Source: Pieris napi | Taxonomy: Eukaryota; Arthropoda; Insecta; Lepidoptera; Pieridae | Direction of reading: 5' to 3' | DNA length: 64,000 nucleotides | Assembly (NCBI RefSeq): GCF_905475465.1 | Contig: NC_062254.1 | Coordinates: forward strand, 3,182,001 to 3,246,000 | Shown: piece by piece, positions 45,216 to 57,101 of the stretch | Layout of the letters: every line of letters begins with the position of its first letter | Position numbering within the stretch: the first letter of the stretch is position 1 | Made by a program: the position numbers and the translations under genes | Notes under the pieces: model-generated | What the model saw: the letters and a program-made list of their open reading frames with translations, nothing else | What the model was told of the DNA's origin: nothing | Databases searched by the model: none

Positions 45216-46482
45216 TAACACAAATACAGAATTAAAATACATTTGAAACAAAAGAAAACGCTATGTTCATTTGTTTGGTTCGCGCTACTCCTAGGAACAA
45301 CTGCGTTTTATTTGATAGATTGTTTATCGAGCTATATATAACATGCTACTACCAATAAAAGCGAAACATTTTTTTGTAAAACAAAAACTACCTATTATTA
45401 TTATAAGCTATAACTACAATAATATATTATCCTAATATTAAATACAGGAAGAATAACCTGCAAATTTCCCATATAAAACTGTGTTCACTTGGCTTAGGCC
45501 CGTGTGGAACAGTGTACCAGGATCATGAATCGATCCTGAGCTAATGAAACCAGATAATAAAAGGTATTTTATTTCAAAACATTAATTATCTATGCAACAC
45601 TTTTCATTCTTTGATAGCTGCCATTTTTACGGCTCCCGCCATTTTAACATAAAATTACCGAAAGCGAATTCGAAATTTGAAAATTATTGATTTGAATACT
45701 TGCGTGTCACGTGTTTAACCACAGTTAGTCACGGTTAATACTCAACAACAACAGTTCATTGTAACTAGAACCATCTGTCTTATAAGAACATAAATTTGGT
45801 TATTAGTTGTGTGTATTCAAAGAGTCTTCAAATTTACCCTCCCTGAATACTTAGTACCCTTTAATCATATATGGTAAACCTTTTTTGTTGTTAAAAAATA
45901 AACCCTTAATTAATGTATGTTATATACGATTTAAAAAAAATACTAAATAAATATAAAAACTTAGAATGACCATGTTATGTCTGAAAACAAAATATAGTAG
46001 TTTTTTCAAATGTGTTTCTAGAACGAATATGTTTTACTATACAAAAAGCTCTTTTTAACGTTTTTATGGTAATTAAACTGGCTTAATATGATAAAAAAAT
46101 ACATAAAAAACGTAAAAATGTGTCAAAAACTTGGAACATAGACAGCACAAATTTAAATCCTTTACTATCAAATATTGTAATAAATTCATGACGAATATTT
46201 AAGTAACCAAAGGTTACTGCTGTCACAAACTACATAACGCTGTAATCTAGGATTAAAACATTATTTATGCATAGTTGAGATCAACCCCATGTACACTGAA
46301 GTAGTCATATGCGTTATATAAAATATTTAAAAGTGCCCTTCAGTCGAGGGTTTAAGTTAAATTACATCTGAGTTGCAATTAACAAAAAATTTTATAAAAA
46401 TTGTATATTTTCCTTTTTTAAGTAAATGTATAAAAATGAATAAAATATATAAATTAATTAACCATTCCTAAGAAATCCATTC

Positions 46483-46779
46483 AGAGCAGGGTTGGCCTAG
46501 TGGCTTCAGCATGCGACTCTCTTACCTGAGGTCGTAGGTTCGATCCCCGGCTGTGCACCAATGGACTTTCTTTCTATGTGCGTATTTAACAGTCGCTCGA
46601 ACGGTAAAGGTAAACATCGTGAGGAAACCGACATGTCTTAGAGCCAAAAAGTCGACGGCGTGTGTCAGGCACAGGAGGCTGATCTTCTACATGCCTATTA
46701 GATTGAAAAATGATCATGAAACAGATTCAGAAATCTGAGGCCCAGACCTAAAGAGGTTGTAGCGCCACTGATTTTAAGC
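46483..46779 (+). repeat. Full-length tRNA-derived SINE (reference copy)
   Basis: 297 bp bounded by AATCCATTC at 46474-46482 and 46780-46788. tRNA-like head GTTGGCCTAGTGGCTTCAGC with A box, GGTTCGATCCCCGGCTGTGC with B box, body with ACATCGTGAGGAAACCGACA and AAAAGTCGACGGCGTGTGTC, and tail GGTTGTAGCGCCACTGATTT. Transcribed by RNA polymerase III and mobilised by a LINE, by family analogy. Confidence 0.93.
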
Positions 46780-47364
46780 AATCCATTCTGTCGCTAACAT
46801 CGCAATAAAGAAAAAAATCAACGTAAAAATTACTAGTTCTAAAAATGCCTTATAAGAATAAGCTCTAAATGACACGCAATCATCTAAACCTATATTAATA
46901 AGAAAAATAATATAAATCACCGTAAAAATGTTTTTATTTTACGTGAAAACAAAAAACATATCCGAAAAGCTCGCTCTTGTAAAGTTGTTCCGACGCGAGA
47001 CAAAATTATGTTCCAAGTTAAGGGAGAACACAATATTTATTACCAGTATGTAAATGAATCGAACTATATTTTTTCCTATTTTTCTCGTAGTATTCAAATG
47101 TCTTTTGAAATTTACATTAAAGGGTAAACTAATATTATAAGCTTGCTTCCTATTCCTATATAAGGAAGCTCCATAGACTACATATTTTAGTACTAAAGCT
47201 CACTTAATGTTTAGAGATACCATCGCTCATAGACAACTAATACGAGACACCGCGAACAAAGTGGAGCACTAAACATATTATACAATTACAGACTCACTGG
47301 TGTATTATTATTTTCAAGTTCTATTTGGCAAATTCAATTCAAATTATTAAATAAAAGGGCAACT

Positions 47365-47400
47365 TGCTTTCTAGCGATCTCTTCCAGGCATCATTCTTAA
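47365..47400 (-). repeat. CR1-like LINE tail scrap
   Basis: TAGCGATCTCTTCCAGGCA matches the 3' UTR word of the 24-kb LINE. Confidence 0.5.
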
Positions 47401-47934
47401 TCTGATATATGATATTGAATTTAGGATAAATTAAAACTGTTTTTACGTCATCGTTCCTGCGACTACTACACATTTAAAGAAATCTTTTGAGACTGATATA
47501 AATGCATATTTATTACTTTATTGATCAAGATTAGAGTCTCGGTGAGTTTATGCGCGTTATTTTTGTTAAATAAATTTAAAGCTTTATCTTGCATAAAGCA
47601 GGCCGGTGTCACTTTTAAGGTTCGTAGAGAAAGGATTACAAAACTTTTACACAGAACTTCTGTGAATATTTATAAGGTTAGTTTCGAAGCTCTTCAAGAA
47701 GTTGTAAAGCTGTCAACTTATGATCGTTTAGCGGGAAATTTCTGTAGAAAACTATAAACTCTTGTAAAATATCCTCATTTTCAAGACGTCTCTGCGCTTT
47801 GTAGATGAGATTATTCAGGACTTTAGTATGATAGTTTTCTGAAAAATTCCGGATAGTGATTTTTAAAGTTCGTTTTCATATATTACACATGCTTGTAATT
47901 TGTTAAAGACATTACAGTAAATTAAATAGACTTG

Positions 47935-48215
47935 TATATAGAAAAGATGGAGGGTTCTGGCAGCCATCTTTTAGTCGATACCAACTCCGGGGAAATAAAT
48001 ACAGATAATACAACTTTTTCTACAGCTGTGATACTTTTTGACATTCAACACCTTTTGTCTTCAGTCACCGTGACCACTTACGCTGTAAAGCACGCGAAAC
48101 GTCGGTTAAATTTAAAATTATGTAAAATAATTGTAAATTTATAATAAAACATCATCAAACAAATCCGTTAAAAAAGTGTTTTCGTAGTTTTCTACGTCTA
48201 AAAGTTATGTCAATA
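47935..48215. repeat. Penelope-like repeat, copy C (inverted)
   Basis: Reverse orientation relative to copies A, B and D: GTCGATACCAACTCCGGGG, CAGTCACCGTGACCAC, AAGCACGCGAAACGTCGG, AATCCGTTAAAAAAGTG, then TTATGTCAATAAAAGACAAT. An AAAGATGG...CCATCTTT hairpin starts it. Confidence 0.6.
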
Positions 48216-49756
48216 AAAGACAATACTAGACCTGTATATGTTTCACAGAGTGTTACTAATATGTTAAATCCCTATTTGTAAATTAGTTTGACTTTAATTA
48301 GTTATTAGTCTTAACTTAAGTGAGATTGTAATGTTCTACGTCTCAGTGTTTCTTTAATAAAAAACAATGTATCTTACTATTGGCTAAGATTTCGCATGCA
48401 CATTTATGTTTAACTTTAAAATGGATAAGTGATAGGTTTCGTTGATTTCGTAAGTATAATTTAAAGATTACTGATGTATTTCGCATTGTTAAAAAATTGC
48501 CATCTAAAGACCAAACTCGCGTTAATATACAATAGGGAAGTTTTATGTAAATGTATACTACTTGTGTTTGCCATAAACGAGTGCCAAGTCACAAATTTTA
48601 TTAACGTTATCCTCCACAATTTAATAAAGGAAACCTTACAACATTCTAATTGCGTTGTCTGTATATACTGTGCGAATGTGTGAGTCCATCGACCCGCGAT
48701 CGGAATGCAAGTCTGTGGATCGCTCGGACAGTGGAGTGCTTCGGAAGTTTATCTGTGGTTTATCAAGTACTTTGGGAACAAGACTACAATTTGTGTTCTT
48801 TGTTAGGCTATTTTTGCTAGAATTTCGCTATAGAGCATTCTTTGTGGTTGTTTTTTGAGACTATTAATGTGTGTAATATATCTCGAATTTCCTTAAAAAG
48901 CTCCAATCACGGCGATGACGTCATACCCTGTAGCGAGCTAACAAAGTTATTCGGTCTTTGGGGTAATCAATGGTCGAGGACCCTTAAAAGTCCTTAGAAT
49001 ATCATCATCTAAAACATGATTGTAGTGATACTCGCGTACAGCACGATATTCTTATATTAATAATATAAATCTTCTACAAATTTTTCAGCTCAAATAAAAT
49101 TACATAAGTAGTCAAATATAACAAATGTTTATCTGTGTAGTTCTGTAATATTTAATCTATTCAACAGATCTAACAATGTAAAATATCATGATGTAACCTT
49201 GTAAAAGGGTTTTTAAACTTATCAGATACTGACAGACTCGTAAGACAGACGCGGCAAAACTATCCAAGCTTAAAATCAGTTTAATTCAGTAAATACACCT
49301 CTTTAGGTTAGTGGAAAATCATTTCCTGGAACTGATTACATGTCTAAAGCCCTGCCATACAATTAAGTGTAAATAAACTATTGATCTTTATCACTAAAAA
49401 TTAATGGTAAAAATCGCACTTCGATTTATAAGTGAAGAACACTTATTCATAATGAACCAACGATGAAATGTAATATTAGCAAAGCATTGTGAATACGCAT
49501 TTAGGGGACTGCACTAAGGGGACGCATCCCCAACAAAAGATGCCTAGCAACGCGTTTGTATCGATTCCAAGTCTGACGTTTTAACAATCATGGTCACGAT
49601 AATTTGTTTGGGTGTGGGGAACGTACGACCCCTTTTAAGTCTTAAAGCAAGACTTAGAGTCGTAACTTAATATTCTTGTATGTCAAAAACGTATTGGATT
49701 TTGTCATACAGGACATAGTTAGCGTCTCGTCCCTGAATCTTATTAAAAATATATGT

Positions 49757-50101
49757 AACAGACCGGCCAAGCGTTGCTGTGGCTAAGGTTTTTGTTATAT
49801 TACATAGTAGCAAACTATTCAAAGGAAACGGTAGGAGAACACCAGTCATAGGGACCACCATGCATGTACCACCATGTTGGTACTTTCAACACAGCGCCAT
49901 CTGTTAGAATTGTGACTATCAAATAATAAACAAATATTTTGCAATAAAATAATATTGCGTGTATAAATTGAGATGTAAGCTATCCTATCTTTTAAGTTAG
50001 ATCAAACTGCACACGGTGTGCAAATTTGATTGATATCGGTTCAGTACTTTAGGAGTCCATAGCGGACAAACAACGTGACACGTAATTTATATATATTAAG
50101 A
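49757..50101 (-). mobile_element. Non-autonomous Helitron, family H2, inverse copy
   Basis: Reverse complement of 41945-42313 with moderate divergence; the 5' end (…TATATATTAAGA before host T) is intact, while the 3' CTAG end is degraded. The minus-strand ORF at 49.7-49.9 kb is part of the repeat. Confidence 0.72.
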
Positions 50102-50824
50102 TTGTGGACAAATAACTGTCATAAAAGGACCTATTTAATTTTTTACTATCGTGAGCTCGTTTCATTAATGGCTTTTCTTTATATTTGTAACACACGACAA
50201 GGTTTGGGTCTACTCACGTTCTTGGCAATGTTTCTTGCGCTTGAAGTAATAAAAAGCGGGTCAAATGGCTTATTCCGTGGTACATGGTACGTGTTTAAAA
50301 CAGTTTTAAAAAGTAAAAAAAATTATAATAATAAATTTAGGGTTACAAATTAAGTAATTGACGCTGATTATTTGATAAAATTTAAAATTAGATAAAATGT
50401 TTAGGGTAAGTTACTGAACAGCCACCTATGCCTACCAAGCCATAAGAAGTATTATTCCACTGTAGAAGTATTGAAGGTTTGAAATATAGATGAAATTAAA
50501 GTTGTCATAGACAGTCGTTGTCTATGGTGAAACAAATTAAGGCGCGATTCGTTTGATTGTGATTGGTCAACAATATGTCTAATTAAATCTGAGACACGTG
50601 ACATGTCCACTCCTAATGAAACCTTTAAATTTTCGTAGTATTTTATTACTAACGTACTTATTTATGAACTGGGATGAGAAAAAGCATCGAACTACTCTTT
50701 ATTCAATACATCCCCAACTACTTGTGGTTACTGTGGTACAAAACAATATGGTTCCGCTGATTATCCAATTGCCAAGGTCAATCGGATCGCTCTAATGATA
50801 GTATGTGGGCAGTCACGGTCATAC

Positions 50825-50833
50825 TATATAAAG
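50825..50833 (+). promoter_or_regulatory. TATA box
   Basis: TATATAAAG, followed about 26 bp downstream by a GCAGT initiator-like word (50852-50856) and then the ATG at 50863. Spacing fits a core promoter with a very short 5' UTR. Confidence 0.5.
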
Positions 50834-50862
50834 CAATTCCAGTAAATAGTTGCAGTGTTACG

Positions 50863-50929
50863 ATGGCTTCCATTACTGTGGTTTTGTTCGTTGCTTTTCT
50901 GGCTTGGAGCAATGCTGAGCAGAGCGATC
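50863..50929 (+). CDS. First exon of a putative secreted protein (signal peptide)
   Basis: The best candidate for host coding sequence. ATG opens MASITVVLFVAFLAWSNA, a short N-region, a hydrophobic core of about 13 residues and a plausible signal-peptidase site after SNA, followed by EQSD. A good splice donor, GTGAGT, starts at 50930 after 22 codons plus one base (phase 1). A TATA box lies 38 bp upstream. Insect cuticle, antimicrobial, odorant-binding and other small secreted proteins often have a first exon holding little more than the signal peptide, but nothing identifies the family. No downstream exon was recognised; reading past the donor gives 30 further codons without likeness to anything. 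Could be chance. Confidence 0.45.
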
Positions 50930-51189
50930 GTGAGTCTTTTGTAAATATTTGTTTAAATTGCACTGCGAACAAGCCTTTAGCATTCATAGGTTATTGGTTA
51001 AAGCATAGATATATTCTATAATCTTTATTATTTTGGGCTGGAAGGAATTGTTGATTCTTGGAGGCTTTGGAAAGTCATGTTGTCTTCGTTACGAGATTTT
51101 AAATCCGATATTTTGTAATCATTAAAACTAATCAAATTTTATATCGGTATTGTTCTCGTCTAGTATTTTTACATACATATCTGTTTAAG

Positions 51190-51350
51190 GGCCGATTTAC
51201 ATTATCTTAGTGTTTAGGAGAGTGCTTTAGGATAGTACTTTAGTTGAAACATGTAAACGCTACTTGCTTTAGTAAACGCTACGCTAAAGAACTTGCCTTT
51301 CAAGTTGTACTAAAGCACTCTCCTAAACACTAAGATAATGTAAATCGGCC
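51190..51350. mobile_element. MITE with perfect 41-bp inverted repeats
   Basis: 51190-51230 and 51310-51350 are exact reverse complements, starting GGCCGATTTACATTATCTTA. The 79-bp interior repeats GTAAACGCTAC. TAAG on the left (51186-51189) and at 51352-51355 on the right may mark a short target duplication with one extra base. No coding capacity. Confidence 0.85.
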
Positions 51351-52222
51351 ATAAGTAGCAGTATTTTGTAAGTAGTATGATGAGTAACAAACGAGACAAA
51401 AATATGGAAGTTATCTTCAAGAGAATTTGTAATGACTGTATTTTTTATAGTTACATTAAAATTTACGCATCTCAAACGCGTAATAATGATATTAGCGGCC
51501 GTTCATATTTTATTTAAATTACAAACAACATAGTTACTATGTTAAAGGAATTATTGACGAAAATTTCTTTTTAAATTGGAAAATCAAACCCGATTCGAAT
51601 AATTATTAATATTTAGAATAGCGCTGATGTCCTATTTATTATACATAATATTATTACGCTTGAAAGCATGAAGATGCGGTAGATTAGTAGTACATTCACA
51701 GTAGGGTAAGTAAATCTTCACGATCTTGATGATGAAGATGTTGATAGTACACCACAACCACAAGTAATTGAAAGAGAACCTTTTTGACTTGACTAACGAC
51801 AGTTTAATGAGGAATAATATAATTTAATGTGTCTTCGTGGCCATTTTACATAAATCGAATAGAATTATAGGACAGCTGGCGATGTTTTTGTTACTTAAGT
51901 TGTTTGATAATATTTAAATATTTTTTAAATATTATTATTTATTATTATATATATATATATACTACCCCTTGGCTTGTTTCTTGTATTTTATACAATTTCA
52001 TAGAAAAGTATTGAACTTCTAAATGCATTATATATACTAATTAATGTTGTCCCCTTGTCCAACTTTTTGTAATTTATCTTATAGATCCAACATAAATTAC
52101 AAAATATTTTTTTAATATTTTTTTTATTTTTTTTTAAAGAATAATATAAAAAAATTATGATATATACGTAACATTACAAAACCACTGTGGTTTGTATTAA
52201 TTTAACATATCATGATTTAACT

Positions 52223-52269
52223 AAAAACGTAACTAGCTTAAAATTAATTATTAAGCTAGTTACGTTTTT
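52223..52269. repeat. Perfect 18-bp stem hairpin
   Basis: AAAAACGTAACTAGCTTA and its exact complement separated by 11 bp. Confidence 0.8.
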
Positions 52270-53108
52270 GCGTTTTTCTAATAAGAGAATTAATTCATTA
52301 TTAATAATAAGTTTTAATAGACTGTCATGTCAGGTAAGATTTAATGTAAAATCAGCGAAATGTAGGACAAAAATACGTTTTAAATTTGACATCTATTTTG
52401 CAAAACTTTTAACTAACATATCTATATATAAATATATAGATAGATCTAGTTATAACCATCTAATATTCATCTTGTGCAGAACACACTCCAAGCCGGTAAA
52501 TCAGCTTTGCATATTTAAGGGAAAACTAGTTTGCAAATGATACGAAATTCCTTGAAGAACTACTTTTTCTTGTAATTTATTTTGATAGTTCTACTAAGGT
52601 GGGTGGACCATGGAAGGCCATGCTCCCTTGAAGGCCAAGTACTAAAAAATCATAGTTATAGTCATGTGATGACAAATTCCTTCCATTTACACAAAGCTCC
52701 ATCAAACCCAAGGACACAGACGCGGTGACGAGTCGCTCGCGTTGCTATTTTGTCAGTGCGGTCCCTCACTACGTAGACTTCGGTCATCGATGTTAAAATT
52801 GTAATTTGCGCGCTCAGCAAAAGATAAGTTTTTATATGAATATCCCATTATTATCATATTCTTTTTACTGTAAATTGTCATATATGGATTTTTTTATAAT
52901 ACTAAAGAAAAAAATATTAATTTTACTTTGGTTTCAGTTAAAATATCGATAGTGTTCCTATAAAAGCCGGTGGTTCCTTATAAAGCCAATCAAAAATTTG
53001 ACGGTTGGCCTTGCTAGGGTACATGGGTCTCACTAGGAACATTTACGAACTATGAAAATATGAACACTTCGTTTTTAGTTAGAAATACGTACCGGGAGTA
53101 AGAAAAAA

Positions 53109-53342
53109 ATGAAATGTACAAGTAAGCGACGACAAAAAAAGAAAAACATCAATAAAAATGATTCCAAAGAACTGCTGAAAAGAAAAGCAGAAGGTGAAGA
53201 AAGAAAATGGTACTGTCACGCATGTGGCGAGTGTAAAATCGAAGACATGAGGCAATGTAGCGAATGTCAAAAGTGGTATCACGAGGAGTGTATTGGTCTC
53301 ACTAAAAAGGATCTCTCATTTTTATGTTCAGATTGTGATTAA
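53109..53342 (+). CDS. PHD-type zinc-finger protein, likely transposase C-terminus
   Basis: 77 residues: a Lys/Arg-rich N-terminus (KRRQKKKNINK), then a cysteine/histidine array WYCHACGECKIEDMRQCSEC, KWYHEEC and LCSDCD, i.e. Cx2C-x(n)-Cx2C-HxxxC-Cx2C as in PHD fingers. This DMRQC...WYHEECxGLTK form is known at the C-terminus of pogo-type (DDE_1) transposases of insects, which agrees with the TA-flanked element around it. In frame a stop lies 33 bp upstream of the ATG, directly at a TTTTTAG that could be a splice acceptor, so this may be the last exon of a lost longer gene. AATAAA at 53343-53348 follows the stop. Intact, but whether it is expressed is unknown. Confidence 0.7.
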   Translation: MKCTSKRRQKKKNINKNDSKELLKRKAEGEERKWYCHACGECKIEDMRQCSECQKWYHEECIGLTKKDLSFLCSDCD

Positions 53343-53348
53343 AATAAA
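53343..53348 (+). terminator. Poly(A) signal after the PHD ORF
   Basis: AATAAA overlapping the region just after the TAA stop, which implies a very short 3' UTR. Confidence 0.45.
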
Positions 53349-54284
53349 TTATTATCCTTTATGTTTATAAGTTTATTTCCAAAGCGCGCGATATCGTGAA
53401 GTCCACGAGGGCGGAGCTGCGGTTGAAAAACTAGTTTTATCATAATTTCATTTTTTAATCTTAGGAATGGTTGATTTTAAATATTCCTGACTTCAAGACT
53501 GACTATGTACCATTTTAAGTTCGTAATAATTAGAGTACTTAGTCTGTAAAAAAGGCTGTCATAAATGATAATTGTTAGTTTGGCCTTCTTAGGAACATTT
53601 TGGCCTTACAAAGAACGGACCCATTAGAAGGCCATTATAGGTAAAAAAAAAATTATATAATTTCATTGCAAAACGAATTGGTAACTCATTTGTTATCGAA
53701 ATAATAGTCATTACTATAATTTTTGAATAATATCCATTAATAAGTTCTTAGTTATACGATAATGTTCAAGGAATGTTCGTTGAGTTTATTAAACAAGATT
53801 ATAATATGTTAAGCATTTAATTTTTCGTTTAAGTGAAAGAGCTTTTTATGTAGTTTTAGTAAAAGCGGATATTTTGATTATTACAATTCTAGTTTTAAGT
53901 TGAACGGCTGATTTAAAATATTGGCCTTGTATGGAGCACTGTTCCTTGCAAGGCCGTTTACAAGAGCTTTATAAAAGTTAAGTTTAAGAAATAGTGATAA
54001 CGTCTACAATAAAAAAAAACAATTTATATGTTGCACAATAAAACAAAGTGTTAGTTAATAATTTGTTTCTTTTATTTATCTAGTAAATTAATGAATAAAA
54101 ACTGTTTATTCGTTACAGTGGCCTTCTATGGTCCACCCACCTTATGTCGTAAATTCGTTAGTAAGTTGCAATAAATCAATTTTACTTAAAATAAGTCGTT
54201 TGTGAAATTAGCCTTTAAATATAAGCGTAATTGATTTTTTTGTTACATTAAAATGAAAACAAATAACAAAAAGTAATAGGGATG

Positions 54285-54345
54285 CCACAGGCGGCCTTAT
54301 CGCTAACAAGCGATCTCTTCCAGGCAACCCTAGTAAGGAATAACG
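54285..54345 (-). repeat. CR1-like LINE tail
   Basis: GGATGCCACAGGCGGCCTTA, GCGATCTCTTCCAGGCAACC, the complement of the 24-kb LINE 3' UTR. It lies about 140 bp beyond the pogo element. Confidence 0.75.
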
Positions 54346-54869
54346 AAATAAAATAAATGCTAAGGGTAAAGCGCAAGGCATAACAAACTTAATGCAAAAT
54401 AAAACAATTAATAAATTAACTAAAGCTAAGCTAATCTACGGTTCGTGAATTACAATTTTATATAAAAGAATAAGAAAATACATGAATTAGAAATACAAAA
54501 AGAATTAAGATATAATTTTTTCTAACAATAAAGTTCACAAAAGACTTTATATGAATTTAACAATATAGCCTATACAATAATCATGGCTAATAAGTATAAT
54601 ATTATGTTGACTTAACTTAATACTTAAAGTAATATAATGTTTGTTAAGTGTTCTTTAATGTTTGGGCATTTCGTGTGTGCACTTAAATTCACTACACTAC
54701 ACTAGTTTTAGTAACTTAAAAGATTTAGTTTTCTTAACGTCTTCCTGTTGTATCAAGCAGTCGGATTGCCTCATCATACATGTGGTTAAATAAATAAATA
54801 AACAAAAGTTTTAATTCATCCCAATTAAACGAAAATTTAACTTAATATTTTGGGAACTACTACTTTCCG

Positions 54870-55275
54870 TGCGGCTTGATAGCGTTGCGTAGAGATGAGA
54901 TGATGGGGTCTCTCTGCATCTTCTACCGCATTTACCATGCAGAGAGTTCAGAGGAGTTGTTCGGACTAATACCTGCAGCTGAGATTCATTATTGTACGTC
55001 AAGGCATATAAAATACCATCCGTATCAACTCGACGTCCGTTGTTCCACAACTGAGCGTTTTTCAGGCAGTTTTTGCCGCGCACCACCACTACGTGGAACG
55101 CTGAACTGAGGTATTTCCGAACAAATTCGACTTAAGGTCCTTCTAGAAAAGAGCGTATCGATTCTTGAAAGGCCGGCAACGCACTTGCGAGCCTTCTGGC
55201 AATGTAAGTGTCCATGGGCGGGCAGTACCAGTCAACATCAAGTGAGCCTTTTGCCCGTTTGCCTCCTATTACATA
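54870..55275 (+). pseudogene. Jockey-type LINE C-terminal coding fragment and tail
   Basis: Plus-strand sense: RRDEMMGSLCIFYRIYHAES, SEELFGLIPAAEIHY, then after frame changes the tail GAAAGGCCGGCAACGCACTT and GTCCATGGGCGGGCAG. Matches the 7.5-7.9 kb copy with small indels. Confidence 0.85.
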
Positions 55276-56675
55276 AGAAAAAACTAAATATTCTAACCGT
55301 ACCTACTCTCATGTATGGGTTCAAAGATCCCAACTGCTTGATCGATGTAAAAGCTCTACTGAGGCAATAAATAAGGCGATTTTCGTTTCCCTAGTAAAAT
55401 ATATCCCCACGAAACTTTAGGGCGAATACCTCTATATTTTAACAGGGCTCTCTGAACCAAAGTTCCAGTCAGACTTCATGCGTCCTTTGAAGTAATTAGT
55501 TCTGTAAATTGTACTTATGTACATTACGCACATGACGTATAGCCAATTAAATTTCTGATAAAATAATAATTGTTTCGAGTTAAAAGGCAAAGGATTATTT
55601 TTAGAATTACTTATAAAAGCCTCAACCAAAAATTTTTACTAAATTATAATTGGAGCCAATCATTTATCCAAAATATATGTAAAACTTATATTAACGTCCG
55701 AACCGCAATAAAATAATTTCAAATTAACACGACTATTGATATTGAAACTATCTTTTTACATTCATTGGATTAATCTTTATTTTCATATGAAAGGACCTAA
55801 TATATTCAATTGACCTCTACTGAATTTAATCCCAAAACCAATTTATTTTAGACCTGAATTTTTCGATCTACCTGAGTTCTGAACCAAACATTGAGGTCAT
55901 ACCCTCGGGCTTACATTAAACATTTATTTAGTCCTATCCGTACTCACTAAAATTATCCCTAATAACAATTTCGTAATTATAGTTACCTAATGCAAGGCAC
56001 TTGCTATGAATTTTAATGCACGATAAATATCTGATTTAAACAAGCATTGCTTTGTGGTACACATTATATGATAGAAAGAAGTTGGTATAAACCAAACATA
56101 ATATATACGAACAAGGTAAATGAAATTGATACTCTACAAATTTCATTGAGACCCATTGAATGCACAATACATTAAAATTATCTTAAATCGATCAGTATTC
56201 CTATCTCATCATTACCTATAAATTAGAAAGAGATAGAATAAAAAAAAACCAATAGCCAGAAGCCAGTCCCATCCATCTTAAGGTCCGACGGAAACCTGTT
56301 TACTCAGAGCTGATGGTCACATAATTGGTTCAAAATTTTAAAATCAAATTGGACTCTATGTGTATGTAATACAGTTCATTATGTTAAGAAAAACTGCATT
56401 GTTTGTAATTATCGATTAAAAATAAAGGAACGTGTAGGATCGTAATAATAGTGGGGATGGAATGTTTTAATAAACGGGCGGCGGTAATGACAGAATGATA
56501 ACGCAATGATTTTAAAGAAATTATATCGATTTTTTTAAGCTCAGCTAATGTTAGAATGATAATACCATCGCCCAAAATCTCTTGGTCTATGATAGTATGA
56601 ATCAATATTGTATTTATCGTGTACTATAAATTTAAATGAAATTCATTTAACTGAAGAATGAATTTTATTATAGAA
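55276..56675. other. No recognisable feature
   Basis: AT-rich DNA between LINE and Helitron copies; 65- and 73-codon minus-strand frames lack motifs. Confidence 0.45.
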
Positions 56676-57101
56676 CTAGCTGGCCTGGCTAACATCGTAC
56701 CGCCTAACAGTCGATTCTTGTTTTTTTTTAAATACTTATTCTGCTATTCGGGACATCGGTCTAGCAAGTAAGATAAAAAAAAAAAGTTGATAATACAACA
56801 AATACATTATATCAAAAAATAAAAATTTACCTTCCCGGAACCCCTCCACTAACACTTGAACTTTATAATATGGTATTAAAGTTCAAATTGTCTTTAAAGT
56901 ATTATTACGAATATTCTGTATGGGAATATAGAAAAGTGTTGTTTTTAGACTTTTTCACTCAATTTTTTTAATTTTTCTCTTCGTAAGAACCATCCTCGTA
57001 CTTCAAAGAATATTATAAAAAAAGAATTGGCCAAATCGGTCAAGCCGTTTTCATGTTATGTCGTGACAACGGAAAACGGGTTTCATTTTTATATATATAG
57101 A
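56676..57101 (-). mobile_element. Non-autonomous Helitron, family H1
   Basis: Second copy of the 17.02-kb element, same orientation and about the same length, starting TCTATATATATAAAAATG (minus) and ending CCAGCTAG. Directly adjoined at its 5' end by another Helitron 3' end. Confidence 0.75.

Larger units (their letters stand above)
43471..46473. other. No gene apart from two LINE tails
   Basis: 44.28-45.06 kb and 45.22-46.47 kb show nothing recognisable. Confidence 0.45.
46789..49756. other. No supported gene
   Basis: A 78-codon frame at 47521-47757 and a 67-codon frame at 48655-48858 (starting in the GC-richer 48.68-48.77 kb patch, with ATCGACCCGCGATCGG) were considered and left unassigned. 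Confidence 0.4.
50930..52596. other. Intron or intergenic DNA with one MITE
   Basis: If the 50.86-kb exon is real, this is intron. An (AT)n run lies at about 51945-51960; a 117-codon AT-driven frame at 52.19-52.54 kb has no motif. Confidence 0.4.
52597..54142. mobile_element. pogo/Tc1-type element, 1546 bp, with PHD-finger ORF
   Basis: Inverted ends start AGGTGGGTGGACCAT and agree over about 24 bp with one mismatch. TA flanks it at 52595-52596 and 54143-54144. The words AAGGCC/GGCCTT occur nine times, clustered toward both ends. The only recognisable coding part is the PHD-type ORF at 53.1 kb; no HTH or DDE domain was found, so it is probably an internally deleted, non-autonomous copy. Confidence 0.8.

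Noticed and set aside
46483..46560. Functional tRNA gene at the SINE heads
   Set aside because: A and B boxes are present, but the sequence continues into a conserved SINE body with a target duplication; no clean cloverleaf and terminator were seen.
52187..52540. 117-codon plus-strand ORF
   Set aside because: AT-driven composition, no motif, and it spans the perfect hairpin at 52223-52269.
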